NCBI GenBank assembly: GCA_021325095.1
Contig: JAJPHV010000149.1
Coordinates: 1-62,972, forward strand
DNA length: 62,972 nt
From: Chloroflexota bacterium
GTDB taxonomy: Bacteria; Chloroflexota; Anaerolineae; Aggregatilineales; UBA2796
Direction of reading: 5' to 3'
The first letter of the stretch is position 1. Each line of letters starts with the position of its first letter. The notes beneath the pieces are model-generated. The model was given only the letters and a program-made list of their open reading frames with translations, did not search any database and had not been told where the DNA came from. Below, piece after piece: positions 55,894-62,972 of the stretch. The translations under genes and the position numbers were made by a program.

Positions 55894-56793
55894 CTAAAAG
55901 TGGAGGAAATAACGCGCCAGGACACCGCCATAGACAAGCCACATCACCGTACTAATGAGCAGACCTATGCGCGGGTAGCGAATGGAGAATAGAGCCAGCG
56001 GTAGCAATAAACTGTAGATCTTGATATAGGGAACAAAGAAAAGCCACGCGAGGATACTCAACACCGGGTCACGTCGCCGGAACGCCATCCAGCCCAACAC
56101 AGCGCCAATAGCAAGCGACACAGGAACTGGCATCAGGCTGAGTGGCGCGATGTTGTATTCTCTTTGCATCTGGGAAGACATGTAATAAAGCAAAGGTGTG
56201 ATCCAATTGCCCCAGATGACCAACGAAAGCAGCAAGACGACCAGTGAGACGATGATGGCTCGAACCAGATCGCGGGTCTTAAAACTCAGCCATACCCCGA
56301 GTGCCGTCTGGGGCTTGAGCAACAAGAGTGGGCCGCTCCACATCGCCGGAACTAAGAGACCGAGGCAAGCCAACCAATCAATGTTCAATTCAAGCGCCGA
56401 GTCAAAAGCGATGAAGGAGGTCAGCGCCAGCAGAACGATCCGTTGATTGCCTTTGAACTTGTAAATAACGGCTGTCAGGATGGCAAAATACAGAGCAAGC
56501 TGCAGTAATACCGCGATGTCCAGGGGAAGCAAGGCAAAGGGCAACAGGAATAAGGCTGCCCAGGGCGGATTCACAAAATAGATCTCATAGGGGTTTACAA
56601 GATGCAACGGTGCCTGTGTAAATGTAACTCGTTGATCGTACCAAACCGGGATCAGATTCGTTCCTCGGAACCACAGCGCTACCAGCCACCAGAAAAGCGC
56701 CAAACCCTGGGAAATAATCAGGGATTTCCGAAATTCATTGCTGACAACAATTTGAGACAATTCTCTTGAGAGAGATGCCGCCACAACCATCAT
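55894..56793 (-). CDS. Polytopic membrane protein, possibly a truncated GT87/DUF2029-like transferase
   Basis: About 299 residues with some eight to nine predicted membrane helices. VWYDQRVTFTQAPLHLVNPYEIYFVNPPWAALFLLPFALLP resembles the start of GT87/DUF2029 mannosyltransferase-like proteins, including LNPYE-type loops. GT87 members are usually longer than 380 residues, so this could be a short variant. The base composition looks lower in GC than neighbouring genes, which may mean transfer. The start is uncertain (ATG at 56793 or 56790, or TTG at 56820). It is divergent from pfkA. Confidence 0.6.
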   Translation of the reverse strand: MMVVAASLSRELSQIVVSNEFRKSLIISQGLALFWWLVALWFRGTNLIPVWYDQRVTFTQAPLHLVNPYEIYFVNPPWAALFLLPFALLPLDIAVLLQLALYFAILTAVIYKFKGNQRIVLLALTSFIAFDSALELNIDWLACLGLLVPAMWSGPLLLLKPQTALGVWLSFKTRDLVRAIIVSLVVLLLSLVIWGNWITPLLYYMSSQMQREYNIAPLSLMPVPVSLAIGAVLGWMAFRRRDPVLSILAWLFFVPYIKIYSLLLPLALFSIRYPRIGLLISTVMWLVYGGVLARYFLHF

Positions 56794-56938
56794 CCTGGTG
56801 AAAGATTGCGTTCGTAACAACTTAAGCAGAAGTACGGCAAATTTGCAAACCCATAAAGGCGCTACAATTGATGCTTGTTTTTCACTGCTGGACGGGCGAG
56901 GTACGGGAGGGCGCGAAGAACTGTGCCCGGAGGGCCAG

Positions 56939-57910
56939 ATGATTCAACGGATTGCAGTGTTGACCAGCGGTGGGGATGCACCGGGCATGAACGCCGCGAT
57001 ACGTTCGGTGACGCGCACCGCGCTGGAACAGGGTTGGGAAGTCTTCGGCGTCCGCCAGGGATACGCCGGGCTGCTGGGCGCGACGTTCGTGCCGCTGAAT
57101 GCGCGCAGTGTGGGCGGCATTATTCAGCAGGGCGGTACGGTGCTGGGCAGCGCACGCAGCCAAGAGTTTATGACGGAGGCAGGCCGCAAGAAGGCGCTTC
57201 ATCACCTGGCCGAACAGGGCATTGATGCTCTAGTGGTCATTGGCGGGAACGGATCACAGACCGGCGCTTATGCGCTGTCGCAGATGGGCTTCCCGGTCAA
57301 TGGGGTGGCTTCAACCATCGACAACGACCTGGTTGGCTCGGACATCACCATTGGCGTGGACACGGCCCTGAACATTGCACTTGAAGCCATTGATCGCCTA
57401 AAGGTGACGGCTTCGTCACACCACCGTGCCTTTTTGATCGAAGTGATGGGCCGCAAAAGCGGCTACCTGGCGCTGATGGCAGGCATCGCGGGCGGCGCGG
57501 AAGCGATAGTTATTCCCGAATTCGAGACGACACCGGAACAGGTTGCCGACGTGATCCGGATATCATATGAGCGCGGAAAATCTCACGCAATTATTGTGGT
57601 GGCGGAAGGCGCAACCTATGATGCTGACAAGCTGGTACAGTATTTCGCCAAACGGGATGAGCTTGGGTTTGAACTACGTGCGACCACACTCGGCCACATC
57701 CAGCGCGGCGGCGCGCCCGGTGCTTTCGATAGACTGCTGGGCACACGTCTGGCCGCCTGTGCCGTCGAGGCGCTGGCGAGGGGCGAATACGGCGTGCTGG
57801 CTGGCTCCATCGGCGGCAGGATGACAACCACGCCCCTGGCGGAGATTGTTGGCAAAACGAAGGCGCTCGATCCCGACCTGGTGCGCCTGGCGGGCATTCT
57901 GGCGCGGTGA
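56939..57910 (+). CDS. pfkA: 6-phosphofructokinase
   Basis: A 323-residue ATP-dependent phosphofructokinase of glycolysis. Signatures are LTSGGDAPGMNAAIRSV at the N-terminus, the GGNGSQTGA loop, the catalytic TIDNDLVGSDITIGVDTALN, EVMGRKSGYLALMAGIAGGAE, and HIQRGGAPGAFDRLLGTRL near the C-terminus. The usual GGDG is GGNG here, a variant seen in some PFKs; Asn may alter ATP/PPi preference. ATG at 56939 is set by GGAGGG about 5-6 bases upstream; the frame is open further back. Repeat copy E follows the stop codon. Confidence 0.93.
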   Translation: MIQRIAVLTSGGDAPGMNAAIRSVTRTALEQGWEVFGVRQGYAGLLGATFVPLNARSVGGIIQQGGTVLGSARSQEFMTEAGRKKALHHLAEQGIDALVVIGGNGSQTGAYALSQMGFPVNGVASTIDNDLVGSDITIGVDTALNIALEAIDRLKVTASSHHRAFLIEVMGRKSGYLALMAGIAGGAEAIVIPEFETTPEQVADVIRISYERGKSHAIIVVAEGATYDADKLVQYFAKRDELGFELRATTLGHIQRGGAPGAFDRLLGTRLAACAVEALARGEYGVLAGSIGGRMTTTPLAEIVGKTKALDPDLVRLAGILAR

Positions 57911-57920
57911 TGGCGGCTCA

Positions 57921-58013
57921 CCTCACCCCCTGCCCCCTCTCCGCAGGCAGAGAGGGCGAACCGACCAGCGAAGACTCCCCTCTCCACAGGGTGGAGAGGG
58001 GTTGGGGGTGAGG
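57921..58013. repeat. CCTCACCC-flanked composite inverted repeat, copy E
   Basis: About 93 bp just after pfkA. It begins CCTCACCCCCTG and ends GGGGGTGAGG, with two interior hairpins, one with CCCCCTCTCC/AGAGAGGG and one perfect (CCCCTCTCCAC/GTGGAGAGGGG). The second hairpin is identical to the first hairpin of copy A. Best preserved copy together with copy B. Confidence 0.78.
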
Positions 58014-58107
58014 CGCCTCAGTCCTGGTTCTGGTTGGCGCTTGTACGCACCTTCAACTATACTTGCGGGGGAATGGGCGACTACTCTGGACCTATCGAGG
58101 CGGCGGC

Positions 58108-59694
58108 GTGGCTGGTGAACGCATACTTGTGGTTGACGATAGCAAAGAAAACCGCGAGTTCATCATCGACTATATTCTGAAACCGAATGGCTTTGAGCCG
58201 CTTCAGGCCCGCGATGGGGTGGAAGGCATGGAGCTGGCCCGCCGCGCCGCGCCCGACTTGATGCTGCTCGATCTGCAAATGCCGCGCCTGGATGGGACAG
58301 GAGTCCTGACGGCGCTGCGCCGCGAAAACCTCAATATTCCTGTGATTCTGATGACGTTTCACGGCTCCGAAGAAATTGCCATTGAGGTGTTCCGGCTTGG
58401 TGTGCGCGATTACGTCAAGAAGCCGTATACGCCCGAAGAAATGCTGGCGGCGATTGACGGCAGCCTGACAGAAGTCCGGCTCCGCAAAGAGAAAGATGCG
58501 CTGACCAGCCGCTTGCTCAACGCCAACCGCGAACTGCACAGCCGCATCAAGGAATTGAATACGCTGTACAGCATCGGCAAGAGCGTCACGTCGCTGCTCA
58601 ACCCGACACAACTGCTGGCGCGCGTGGTCGAGGCGGCCACCGTCGTCACCAATGCCGAACAGGGCAGCCTGCTGCTGGTGGAGGGCGAGAACCTGGTGAT
58701 GCGCGCTGTCAAGCGCCGCAACGACCAGCACGCCAGGCCAGTCGCCGAGATCAGCCAGGATCGCCTGGCGGAACGGGCTGTGCGCACCGGCAAGCCGCTG
58801 TCGCTGACACCGCAGGAATTGGCTGCGCTCAAGGAGAAAAACCCGAACGCGCCGTCGGCGGTAATGGTCGTGCCCATGCTGGTCAGTGACCGCGTGATCG
58901 GGGCGCTGGGCGTCGAGAACATCACCAACACAGCCCGCGTGTTCAGCGATCATGACGGAGCGCTGCTTTCGGCGCTTGGCGATTACGCGGCCATTGCCAT
59001 TGAGAATGCCCGCAACTTTCAGCAGCTTGAGGAAGTCAAAGAACGCGAGAAGATGGCGATCCGGGGCGCATTCGAGCGCTACGTCGCGCCGAGCGTGGTG
59101 GATCGCGTGCTGCGCAGCCCGGACGAAATGAGGCTCGGCGGACACCGGCGCGAGATCAGCGTCCTATTCGCCGATATCCGGGGCTATACCACGTTTGCCG
59201 AGCAGGCCGCGCCGGAACACGTCGTCGAACTGCTCAACCAATATTTTGCGCTGGCAACCGACATCATCTTTGCGCGGGAGGGCACGCTCGACAAATTCCT
59301 GGGCGACGCGGTGATGGCCTTCTTCAACGCGCCCGAAGACCAGGAGGATCACCCCTATCGCGTGGTGGATGCGGCCCTGGCATTGCAATCCGCCGTCAGC
59401 GAATTGAACTCGATGCGCGGCGGCGATGCGCTGACGTTCGGGATCGGCATCACGATGGGCGACGCGGTGGTGGGCAACGTCGGCACGCCGCGCGCCATGA
59501 ACTACACGGCCATTGGCGATACAGTGAACCTTGCCAAGCGCTTGCAGGAGCGTGCCGAACCGGGCCAGATTCTAGTCGAAGAGAGCGTGATTGCACGGTT
59601 GGGTGACCTGGTGCAGGCCGAGAAAATTGGCGAGATGCAGGTGAAGGGCCGCAAGGAGCCGGTGATCGTCTACGCGCTGCACGGGCTGGCGTAG
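58108..59694 (+). CDS. Response regulator-GAF-class III adenylate/guanylate cyclase
   Basis: A 528-residue signalling protein. A receiver domain (about 4-120; Asp55 in LMLLDLQMPRLDG, Lys in YVKKPY) is followed by a GAF domain (about 155-315) and a class III cyclase domain (about 345-525). The metal-binding Asp356 (LFADIRGYT) and Asp400 (LGDAVMAFF) are present, and Lys396 in DKFLGD is the position that selects adenine, so cAMP is the likely product. Phosphorylation by a histidine kinase would gate it. GTG at 58108 is chosen because GAGG lies 7 bases upstream; a TTG further back lacks a ribosome site. Confidence 0.93.
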   Translation: MAGERILVVDDSKENREFIIDYILKPNGFEPLQARDGVEGMELARRAAPDLMLLDLQMPRLDGTGVLTALRRENLNIPVILMTFHGSEEIAIEVFRLGVRDYVKKPYTPEEMLAAIDGSLTEVRLRKEKDALTSRLLNANRELHSRIKELNTLYSIGKSVTSLLNPTQLLARVVEAATVVTNAEQGSLLLVEGENLVMRAVKRRNDQHARPVAEISQDRLAERAVRTGKPLSLTPQELAALKEKNPNAPSAVMVVPMLVSDRVIGALGVENITNTARVFSDHDGALLSALGDYAAIAIENARNFQQLEEVKEREKMAIRGAFERYVAPSVVDRVLRSPDEMRLGGHRREISVLFADIRGYTTFAEQAAPEHVVELLNQYFALATDIIFAREGTLDKFLGDAVMAFFNAPEDQEDHPYRVVDAALALQSAVSELNSMRGGDALTFGIGITMGDAVVGNVGTPRAMNYTAIGDTVNLAKRLQERAEPGQILVEESVIARLGDLVQAEKIGEMQVKGRKEPVIVYALHGLA

Positions 59695-59737
59695 CTCGCT
59701 CAACACTCACATTCGTTTCAAAGGGCGAATTTAACGT

Positions 59738-59753
59738 GAACAACGCCTTGTTC
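59738..59753 (+). terminator. Weak hairpin after the cyclase gene
   Basis: GAACAA and TTGTTC form a 6-bp stem with a CGCC loop, between convergent genes. It is followed by AAGCTATTATAAATT and lacks a T-run. Confidence 0.25.
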
Positions 59754-59794
59754 AAGCTATTATAAATTGGGGCGTTACGATGCGCCTGCCTATG

Positions 59795-61486
59795 TCAGCC
59801 CGACTCCCTGACCTGCACGCGCCAGACCGACTCGCCGCGCACATTATCGACTGAAAAGACTATCGGCCAGGTCGTCAGGCGTTGTTTCTTGCCGACGTAC
59901 CACACGCGCGATGGTTTCCCCCGGCACGACGCAAGCAGCGGCGGGTGATAGGCGGGGGACTCGCCCGGTGTGGCGAACCATATACCGTCCATCCAGGGAA
60001 CAAACAGCCAGCCCGCTGCATCCTCTTTCTTGAATACAACTGCCTGTTGGAATTTGGCGGGCGGGTAGCGCGTATAAAACAGATAGGCCATGTACGCCGA
60101 GAAAGTGGGTTCCAGCCAGATTTCATCGCAGGGATCGGCGTGCGCCGTTAAATAGGCCAGGGCGGGGCGCAGGCCGACACTGTACGGCAACGTATCCGGC
60201 GGGTCGGTGCTTTCCAGCAGCGACGGCGAAAAATAGGCTTGCAGAAACGATGCAGCAAAGCAGACCAGCAGGACAAGCCCCGGCGCGACGCCTGCGTAGA
60301 GCACGGCTCGCCGTTTGAATCGGGTCTGCGCCAGCCATTCGAGGATGACGACGGCTCCAGAACCAGCCAGCAGTTCGGGCAGCGGCAGGAAATTGATCTC
60401 GCGGTGGCTGCTTGCACCGGAGGTCAGGCTGGCCGCCAGCGGAAAGGTGGCGAACCAGATGCCGAGCAGCAATGGCAGGCGGAAACCGAGTCGTTCGGAA
60501 AGCCAGGGCCGCTTCGCCAGCGCGATGGCAGCAGCGATCCACAGCACTCCCTCCAGCCAGAACAACTCCCCAATGCCAAAGCCCGCAGGGGCTTCTATCG
60601 AGCGGTTCAGCCCGGTCAGGAACAGGCCGATAGGACTATATTGGAGGGTATATTGCAGCACAATCGAAAGCGCCCCGTCCGGCTTGCCGATCAGGGTTAG
60701 CTCGGCAAAATGGCGTTGGAGCAGCGGCCCGTGCAGGATTTGATCGACCAGGAGTGGGCTGATGAGTAACAAGTACAGCCCGATCCACAGCGCAGCCAAC
60801 CTGCGCCTCTGCCAGAAACAGGCGTGGGCAGACAACAGACACGTCGCCACCAGCAACGGGCCTTGTAGCTTCATGGGTTCGTAAGCCAGCGTCAGCAAGG
60901 CGAAACACAAGGCACAGAGCGCTGCCCAGGTCAGGCGACCTCGCCGCGGAGCCACGTCTGCCCGCAGGACATTCGTGAGGCGAGTGAAAGTGTACAAGGA
61001 TAGAACGGTGAACAGCGGCACGCTGCCGAGCGGGTAGGCCATCCGGCTGAAGTTCACTGCCCAGGGATCAATCGCCAGAAAGAGCGCCGCCAGCAGGCCC
61101 GCAGCGGGGCCAAACCAGCGCCGCCCCAGGATCGCCGTGCCAAAGACCGCGCCAATGCCCATCAACGCATAGGGCAGGCGGGCGCTGAACTCATCCGGGC
61201 CGAGCAGGCCGACGACAGGCGCGGACAGATAGATGGGCAGCGCTGGCGCATAATCGTTGAAACGGCGCACGTGCAGCGGCAGTACATTGCCATGCTGGTC
61301 GGCTCCTGTCGTCCACAGGCTCCACGCCTCGTAGCCGGACGACATCTCATCGACAGTGAAACTCTGCGGATAGTCTCCCAGGCGATACAGCCGGATGCAC
61401 GCGGCGAAGGCTGTGATGACGATCAACCCGATCCAAAAAAGGCGTGGCCTGATTGATGGACTGTCGGTGGCGGAATGGTTAGTCAA
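59795..61486 (-). CDS. GT39/PMT-like membrane glycosyltransferase
   Basis: A 563-residue membrane protein with about eleven predicted helices in the N-terminal two thirds and a soluble C-terminal part. The first extracytoplasmic loop carries the acidic catalytic DE of the PMT/ArnT group in GDYPQSFTVDEMSSGYEAW, followed by FNDYAPALPIYLSAPVVGLLG. FSARLPYALMGIGAVFGTAILGRRWFGPAAGLLAALFLAIDPW is a typical family segment. Transfer of a lipid-linked sugar to a protein or glycolipid is likely. It starts with TTG, with GAGGTG about 8 bases upstream. It is divergent from the BFD-like gene. Confidence 0.83.
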   Translation of the reverse strand: MTNHSATDSPSIRPRLFWIGLIVITAFAACIRLYRLGDYPQSFTVDEMSSGYEAWSLWTTGADQHGNVLPLHVRRFNDYAPALPIYLSAPVVGLLGPDEFSARLPYALMGIGAVFGTAILGRRWFGPAAGLLAALFLAIDPWAVNFSRMAYPLGSVPLFTVLSLYTFTRLTNVLRADVAPRRGRLTWAALCALCFALLTLAYEPMKLQGPLLVATCLLSAHACFWQRRRLAALWIGLYLLLISPLLVDQILHGPLLQRHFAELTLIGKPDGALSIVLQYTLQYSPIGLFLTGLNRSIEAPAGFGIGELFWLEGVLWIAAAIALAKRPWLSERLGFRLPLLLGIWFATFPLAASLTSGASSHREINFLPLPELLAGSGAVVILEWLAQTRFKRRAVLYAGVAPGLVLLVCFAASFLQAYFSPSLLESTDPPDTLPYSVGLRPALAYLTAHADPCDEIWLEPTFSAYMAYLFYTRYPPAKFQQAVVFKKEDAAGWLFVPWMDGIWFATPGESPAYHPPLLASCRGKPSRVWYVGKKQRLTTWPIVFSVDNVRGESVWRVQVRESG

Positions 61487-61534
61487 TCGAAATTCACCTC
61501 ACGGCGTAGTGCGGCGGCGTTATTATAGTGGCTT

Positions 61535-61765
61535 ATGACCATCAACATTGATCGCTGCTATTGTGAACAGAAGACCTTTGCCTATCTGATCGAGCTGGCG
61601 CGGCGCGAAAAGCTGAACGTGCGCGACCTGGCGGGGCGCGAAGGCTGCGGTACGCACTGCGGCTGGTGCATCGCCTATCTGCGCCGGGGACTGCGCACGG
61701 GTGAAACCGCCTTCGATTACCTGCTGCCCAAAGAGGGACTCGATTCGGAGGATGCAGCGGTTTGA
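61535..61765 (+). CDS. BFD-like [2Fe-2S]-binding protein
   Basis: A 76-residue protein of the bacterioferritin-associated ferredoxin type. Four cysteines are in the spacing CxC-x31-CxxC (Cys8, Cys10, Cys42, Cys45), with a fifth at Cys38 (GREGCGTHCGWCIAYL). It should bind one [2Fe-2S] cluster and act in iron release or electron transfer. Bacterioferritin is not in the window. It begins 48 bp from the divergent glycosyltransferase start, and carA follows 78 bp after its stop. Role beyond cluster binding is unknown. Confidence 0.85.
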   Translation: MTINIDRCYCEQKTFAYLIELARREKLNVRDLAGREGCGTHCGWCIAYLRRGLRTGETAFDYLLPKEGLDSEDAAV

Positions 61766-61775
61766 ATTGTCGCTC

Positions 61776-61797
61776 TGCACAAGTGCATTTTTCTTTC
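61776..61797 (+). terminator. Possible terminator after the BFD-like gene
   Basis: TGCACAAGTGCA is palindromic (at least a 4-bp stem with a short loop) and is followed by TTTTTCTTT. The stem is short, so efficiency is doubtful. Confidence 0.3.
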
Positions 61798-61843
61798 CCG
61801 GATGTAACATTTCACCTGGATTCCTGAGTAATAAGAGGACAGC

Positions 61844-62972
61844 TTGAAAGCGATCATCGTACTGGAAGATGGCAGCCTGTACCCCGGCGAAGGTTTTGGC
61901 GCGCAGGGGATGCAGGTCGGCGAGGTGGTCTTTAACACCTCCATGACGGGCTACCAGGAACTGCTAACCGATCCCTCGTATTATCGCCAGATCGTCGTCA
62001 ATACGGTGTCGCACGTCGGTAACGTCGGCGTCAACGCGGACGATCCCGAGTCGGCGCGTATCTGGGTGGCGGGTTTTGCCATCCGCGCGCTGAGTCCGGT
62101 GGTCAGCAACTGGCGGGCCAGCGCCACGCTGGACGAGTATCTGCGCGCGCAGAATGTGATCGGCATCGCCGAGGTCGAAACGCGCGCCCTGGTGCGTCAC
62201 CTGCGCACGCGCGGGGTGATGCGCGGCGTGATCGCGCACGGCGAAGCGGCAGACGATCCGCAGGCGTTGATCGCGGAAGCGCAGCGTTGGCCCGGCATGG
62301 ATGGTCTCGATCTGGCGAAAGAAGTGACCTGCCAAGTACCCTACACCTGGGAGGAATCGACGGACGCACGCTGGTATCGCCATGCGCCCGGCAGCGTTTC
62401 GGAAAACGTGCTGGCACGCGGGCACATCGTCGCCTACGATTTCGGAATCAAGCGCAACATCCTGCGCCTGCTGACGGATCGCGGCTTCCGCGTCACTGTT
62501 GTCCCGGCGACAACAACCGCCGCCGAAACACTGGCCCTGCACCCCGATGGCGTGTTCCTCTCCAACGGGCCGGGCGACCCCGCCGCTGTGACCTACGCCA
62601 TCGACGCCATCCGCGACCTGCTCGGCAAGGTTCCGATCTTCGGGATTTGCCTGGGCCACCAACTGCTCGGACTGGCGCTCGGCGGCAAAACACACAAGCT
62701 GCTGTTCGGACACCGGGGCGGCAACCAGCCCGTCCGCGACCCGGAGAGCGGCGCGGTGACGATTACGGTGCACAATCACGGCTTTGCCGTGACCGAGGGC
62801 ACCTTGCCGGAAGACGTAACAGTGACACGTGTCAATTTGAATGACGGCTGCATCGAAGGGCTGCGCTCGGATAGGTATGGCGCGTTCAGCGTGCAGTACC
62901 ACCCTGAAGCCTCGCCTGGCCCGCACGACGCGCTGGATTTGTTCGATGAGTTTGTGCGGCTGGTGGAACGTA
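61844..62972 (+). CDS. carA: Carbamoyl-phosphate synthase small subunit, partial at window edge
   Basis: 376 codons are read before the window ends without a stop; the family length is about 370-385, so little is missing. The subunit hydrolyses glutamine for carbamoyl phosphate made by CarB (arginine and pyrimidine synthesis). The N-terminus AIIVLEDGSLYPGEGFGAQG, FNTSMTGYQELLTDPSYY and the glutaminase triad Cys269 (FGICLGHQLLG), His353 and Glu355 (VQYHPEASPGP) are all present and match E. coli numbering. TTG at 61844 is chosen because GAGG (61835-61838) lies 5 bases upstream. carB is presumably beyond the edge. Confidence 0.95.
   Translation, partial: MKAIIVLEDGSLYPGEGFGAQGMQVGEVVFNTSMTGYQELLTDPSYYRQIVVNTVSHVGNVGVNADDPESARIWVAGFAIRALSPVVSNWRASATLDEYLRAQNVIGIAEVETRALVRHLRTRGVMRGVIAHGEAADDPQALIAEAQRWPGMDGLDLAKEVTCQVPYTWEESTDARWYRHAPGSVSENVLARGHIVAYDFGIKRNILRLLTDRGFRVTVVPATTTAAETLALHPDGVFLSNGPGDPAAVTYAIDAIRDLLGKVPIFGICLGHQLLGLALGGKTHKLLFGHRGGNQPVRDPESGAVTITVHNHGFAVTEGTLPEDVTVTRVNLNDGCIEGLRSDRYGAFSVQYHPEASPGPHDALDLFDEFVRLVER

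Overview
The window is about 63 kb of GC-rich (roughly 60%) bacterial chromosome with about 60 protein genes, two tRNA genes and no rRNA, CRISPR array or intact prophage. Gene content suggests a member of the Chloroflexota, probably an Anaerolineae-like lineage. The signs are three large transmembrane Ser/Thr kinases with Thr/Pro-rich stalks and sensor domains, many multi-domain PAS/GAF histidine kinases, a predicted F420-type flavin oxidoreductase, a methylcrotonyl-CoA-type carboxyltransferase, a LutABC operon, and a family of CCTCACCC-flanked intergenic inverted repeats. This is inferred from gene content only; no phylogenetic marker was analysed.

Layout. 1-0.1 kb: apparent right end of an IS200/IS605-type element (tail of a TnpB-like frame plus hairpins). 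0.2-3.2 kb: DUF1684 protein, two divergent alpha/beta hydrolases and a streptothricin-acetyltransferase-like GNAT. 3.2-7.7 kb (minus): a three-gene phosphorelay cassette (REC, GAF/PAS histidine kinase, REC-histidine kinase). 7.9-13.6 kb (plus): membrane-anchored SUMF1-fold protein, transketolase, RpiB, a phosphoribosyltransferase and an EamA transporter. 13.7-19.8 kb: exported beta-propeller, radical SAM plus methyltransferase pair, Ser/Thr kinase with a seven-bladed WD40 propeller, tRNA-Phe. 19.8-24.4 kb: hydrolase/PPOX pair, MaoC hydratase, cupin, and a Ser/Thr kinase overlapping glnA. 24.4-28.3 kb: GAF protein, lipoproteins, CopC-like protein, YdeI-like and SRPBCC proteins. 28.4-30 kb: carboxyltransferase. 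30.1-32.1 kb: two tandem ABC-2-type permease paralogues. 32.2-36.3 kb: DsbA-like lipoprotein, SlyD with a His/acidic tail, a glycine-zipper stress-type protein, DegV.

36.4-39.2 kb (minus): a third Ser/Thr kinase with two extracellular jelly-roll-like domains behind a near-consensus promoter. 39.4-42.9 kb: YjjX and the LutABC operon. 43-44.6 kb: an exported SH3b/FecR-like protein. 44.8-51.1 kb (plus): a GAF histidine kinase, then a tight four-gene run of Npt/MFS-like transporter, GNAT, HAMP sensor without an output domain, and D-Ala-D-Ala-ligase-like ATP-grasp enzyme, which is the best candidate here for an undescribed functional unit. 51.2-55.8 kb: exported glycosidase-like protein, TatA, tRNA-Met, secreted protein, M20 peptidase, and a CRP-type nucleotide-binding protein without a DNA-binding domain. 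55.9-61.5 kb: membrane protein, PfkA, REC-GAF-class III cyclase, GT39-like glycosyltransferase. 61.5-63 kb: BFD-like 2Fe-2S protein and nearly all of carA, which runs off the window.

Central metabolism (tkt, rpiB, pfkA, glnA, carA) is interleaved with signalling. Three linkages stand out: the kinase-glnA overlap, the cyclase lying 2.3 kb from a cAMP-type binding protein, and the transporter/GNAT/sensor/ATP-grasp operon. Housekeeping promoters close to TTGACA-N16-18-TATAAT are readable ahead of both tRNAs and several kinase genes.
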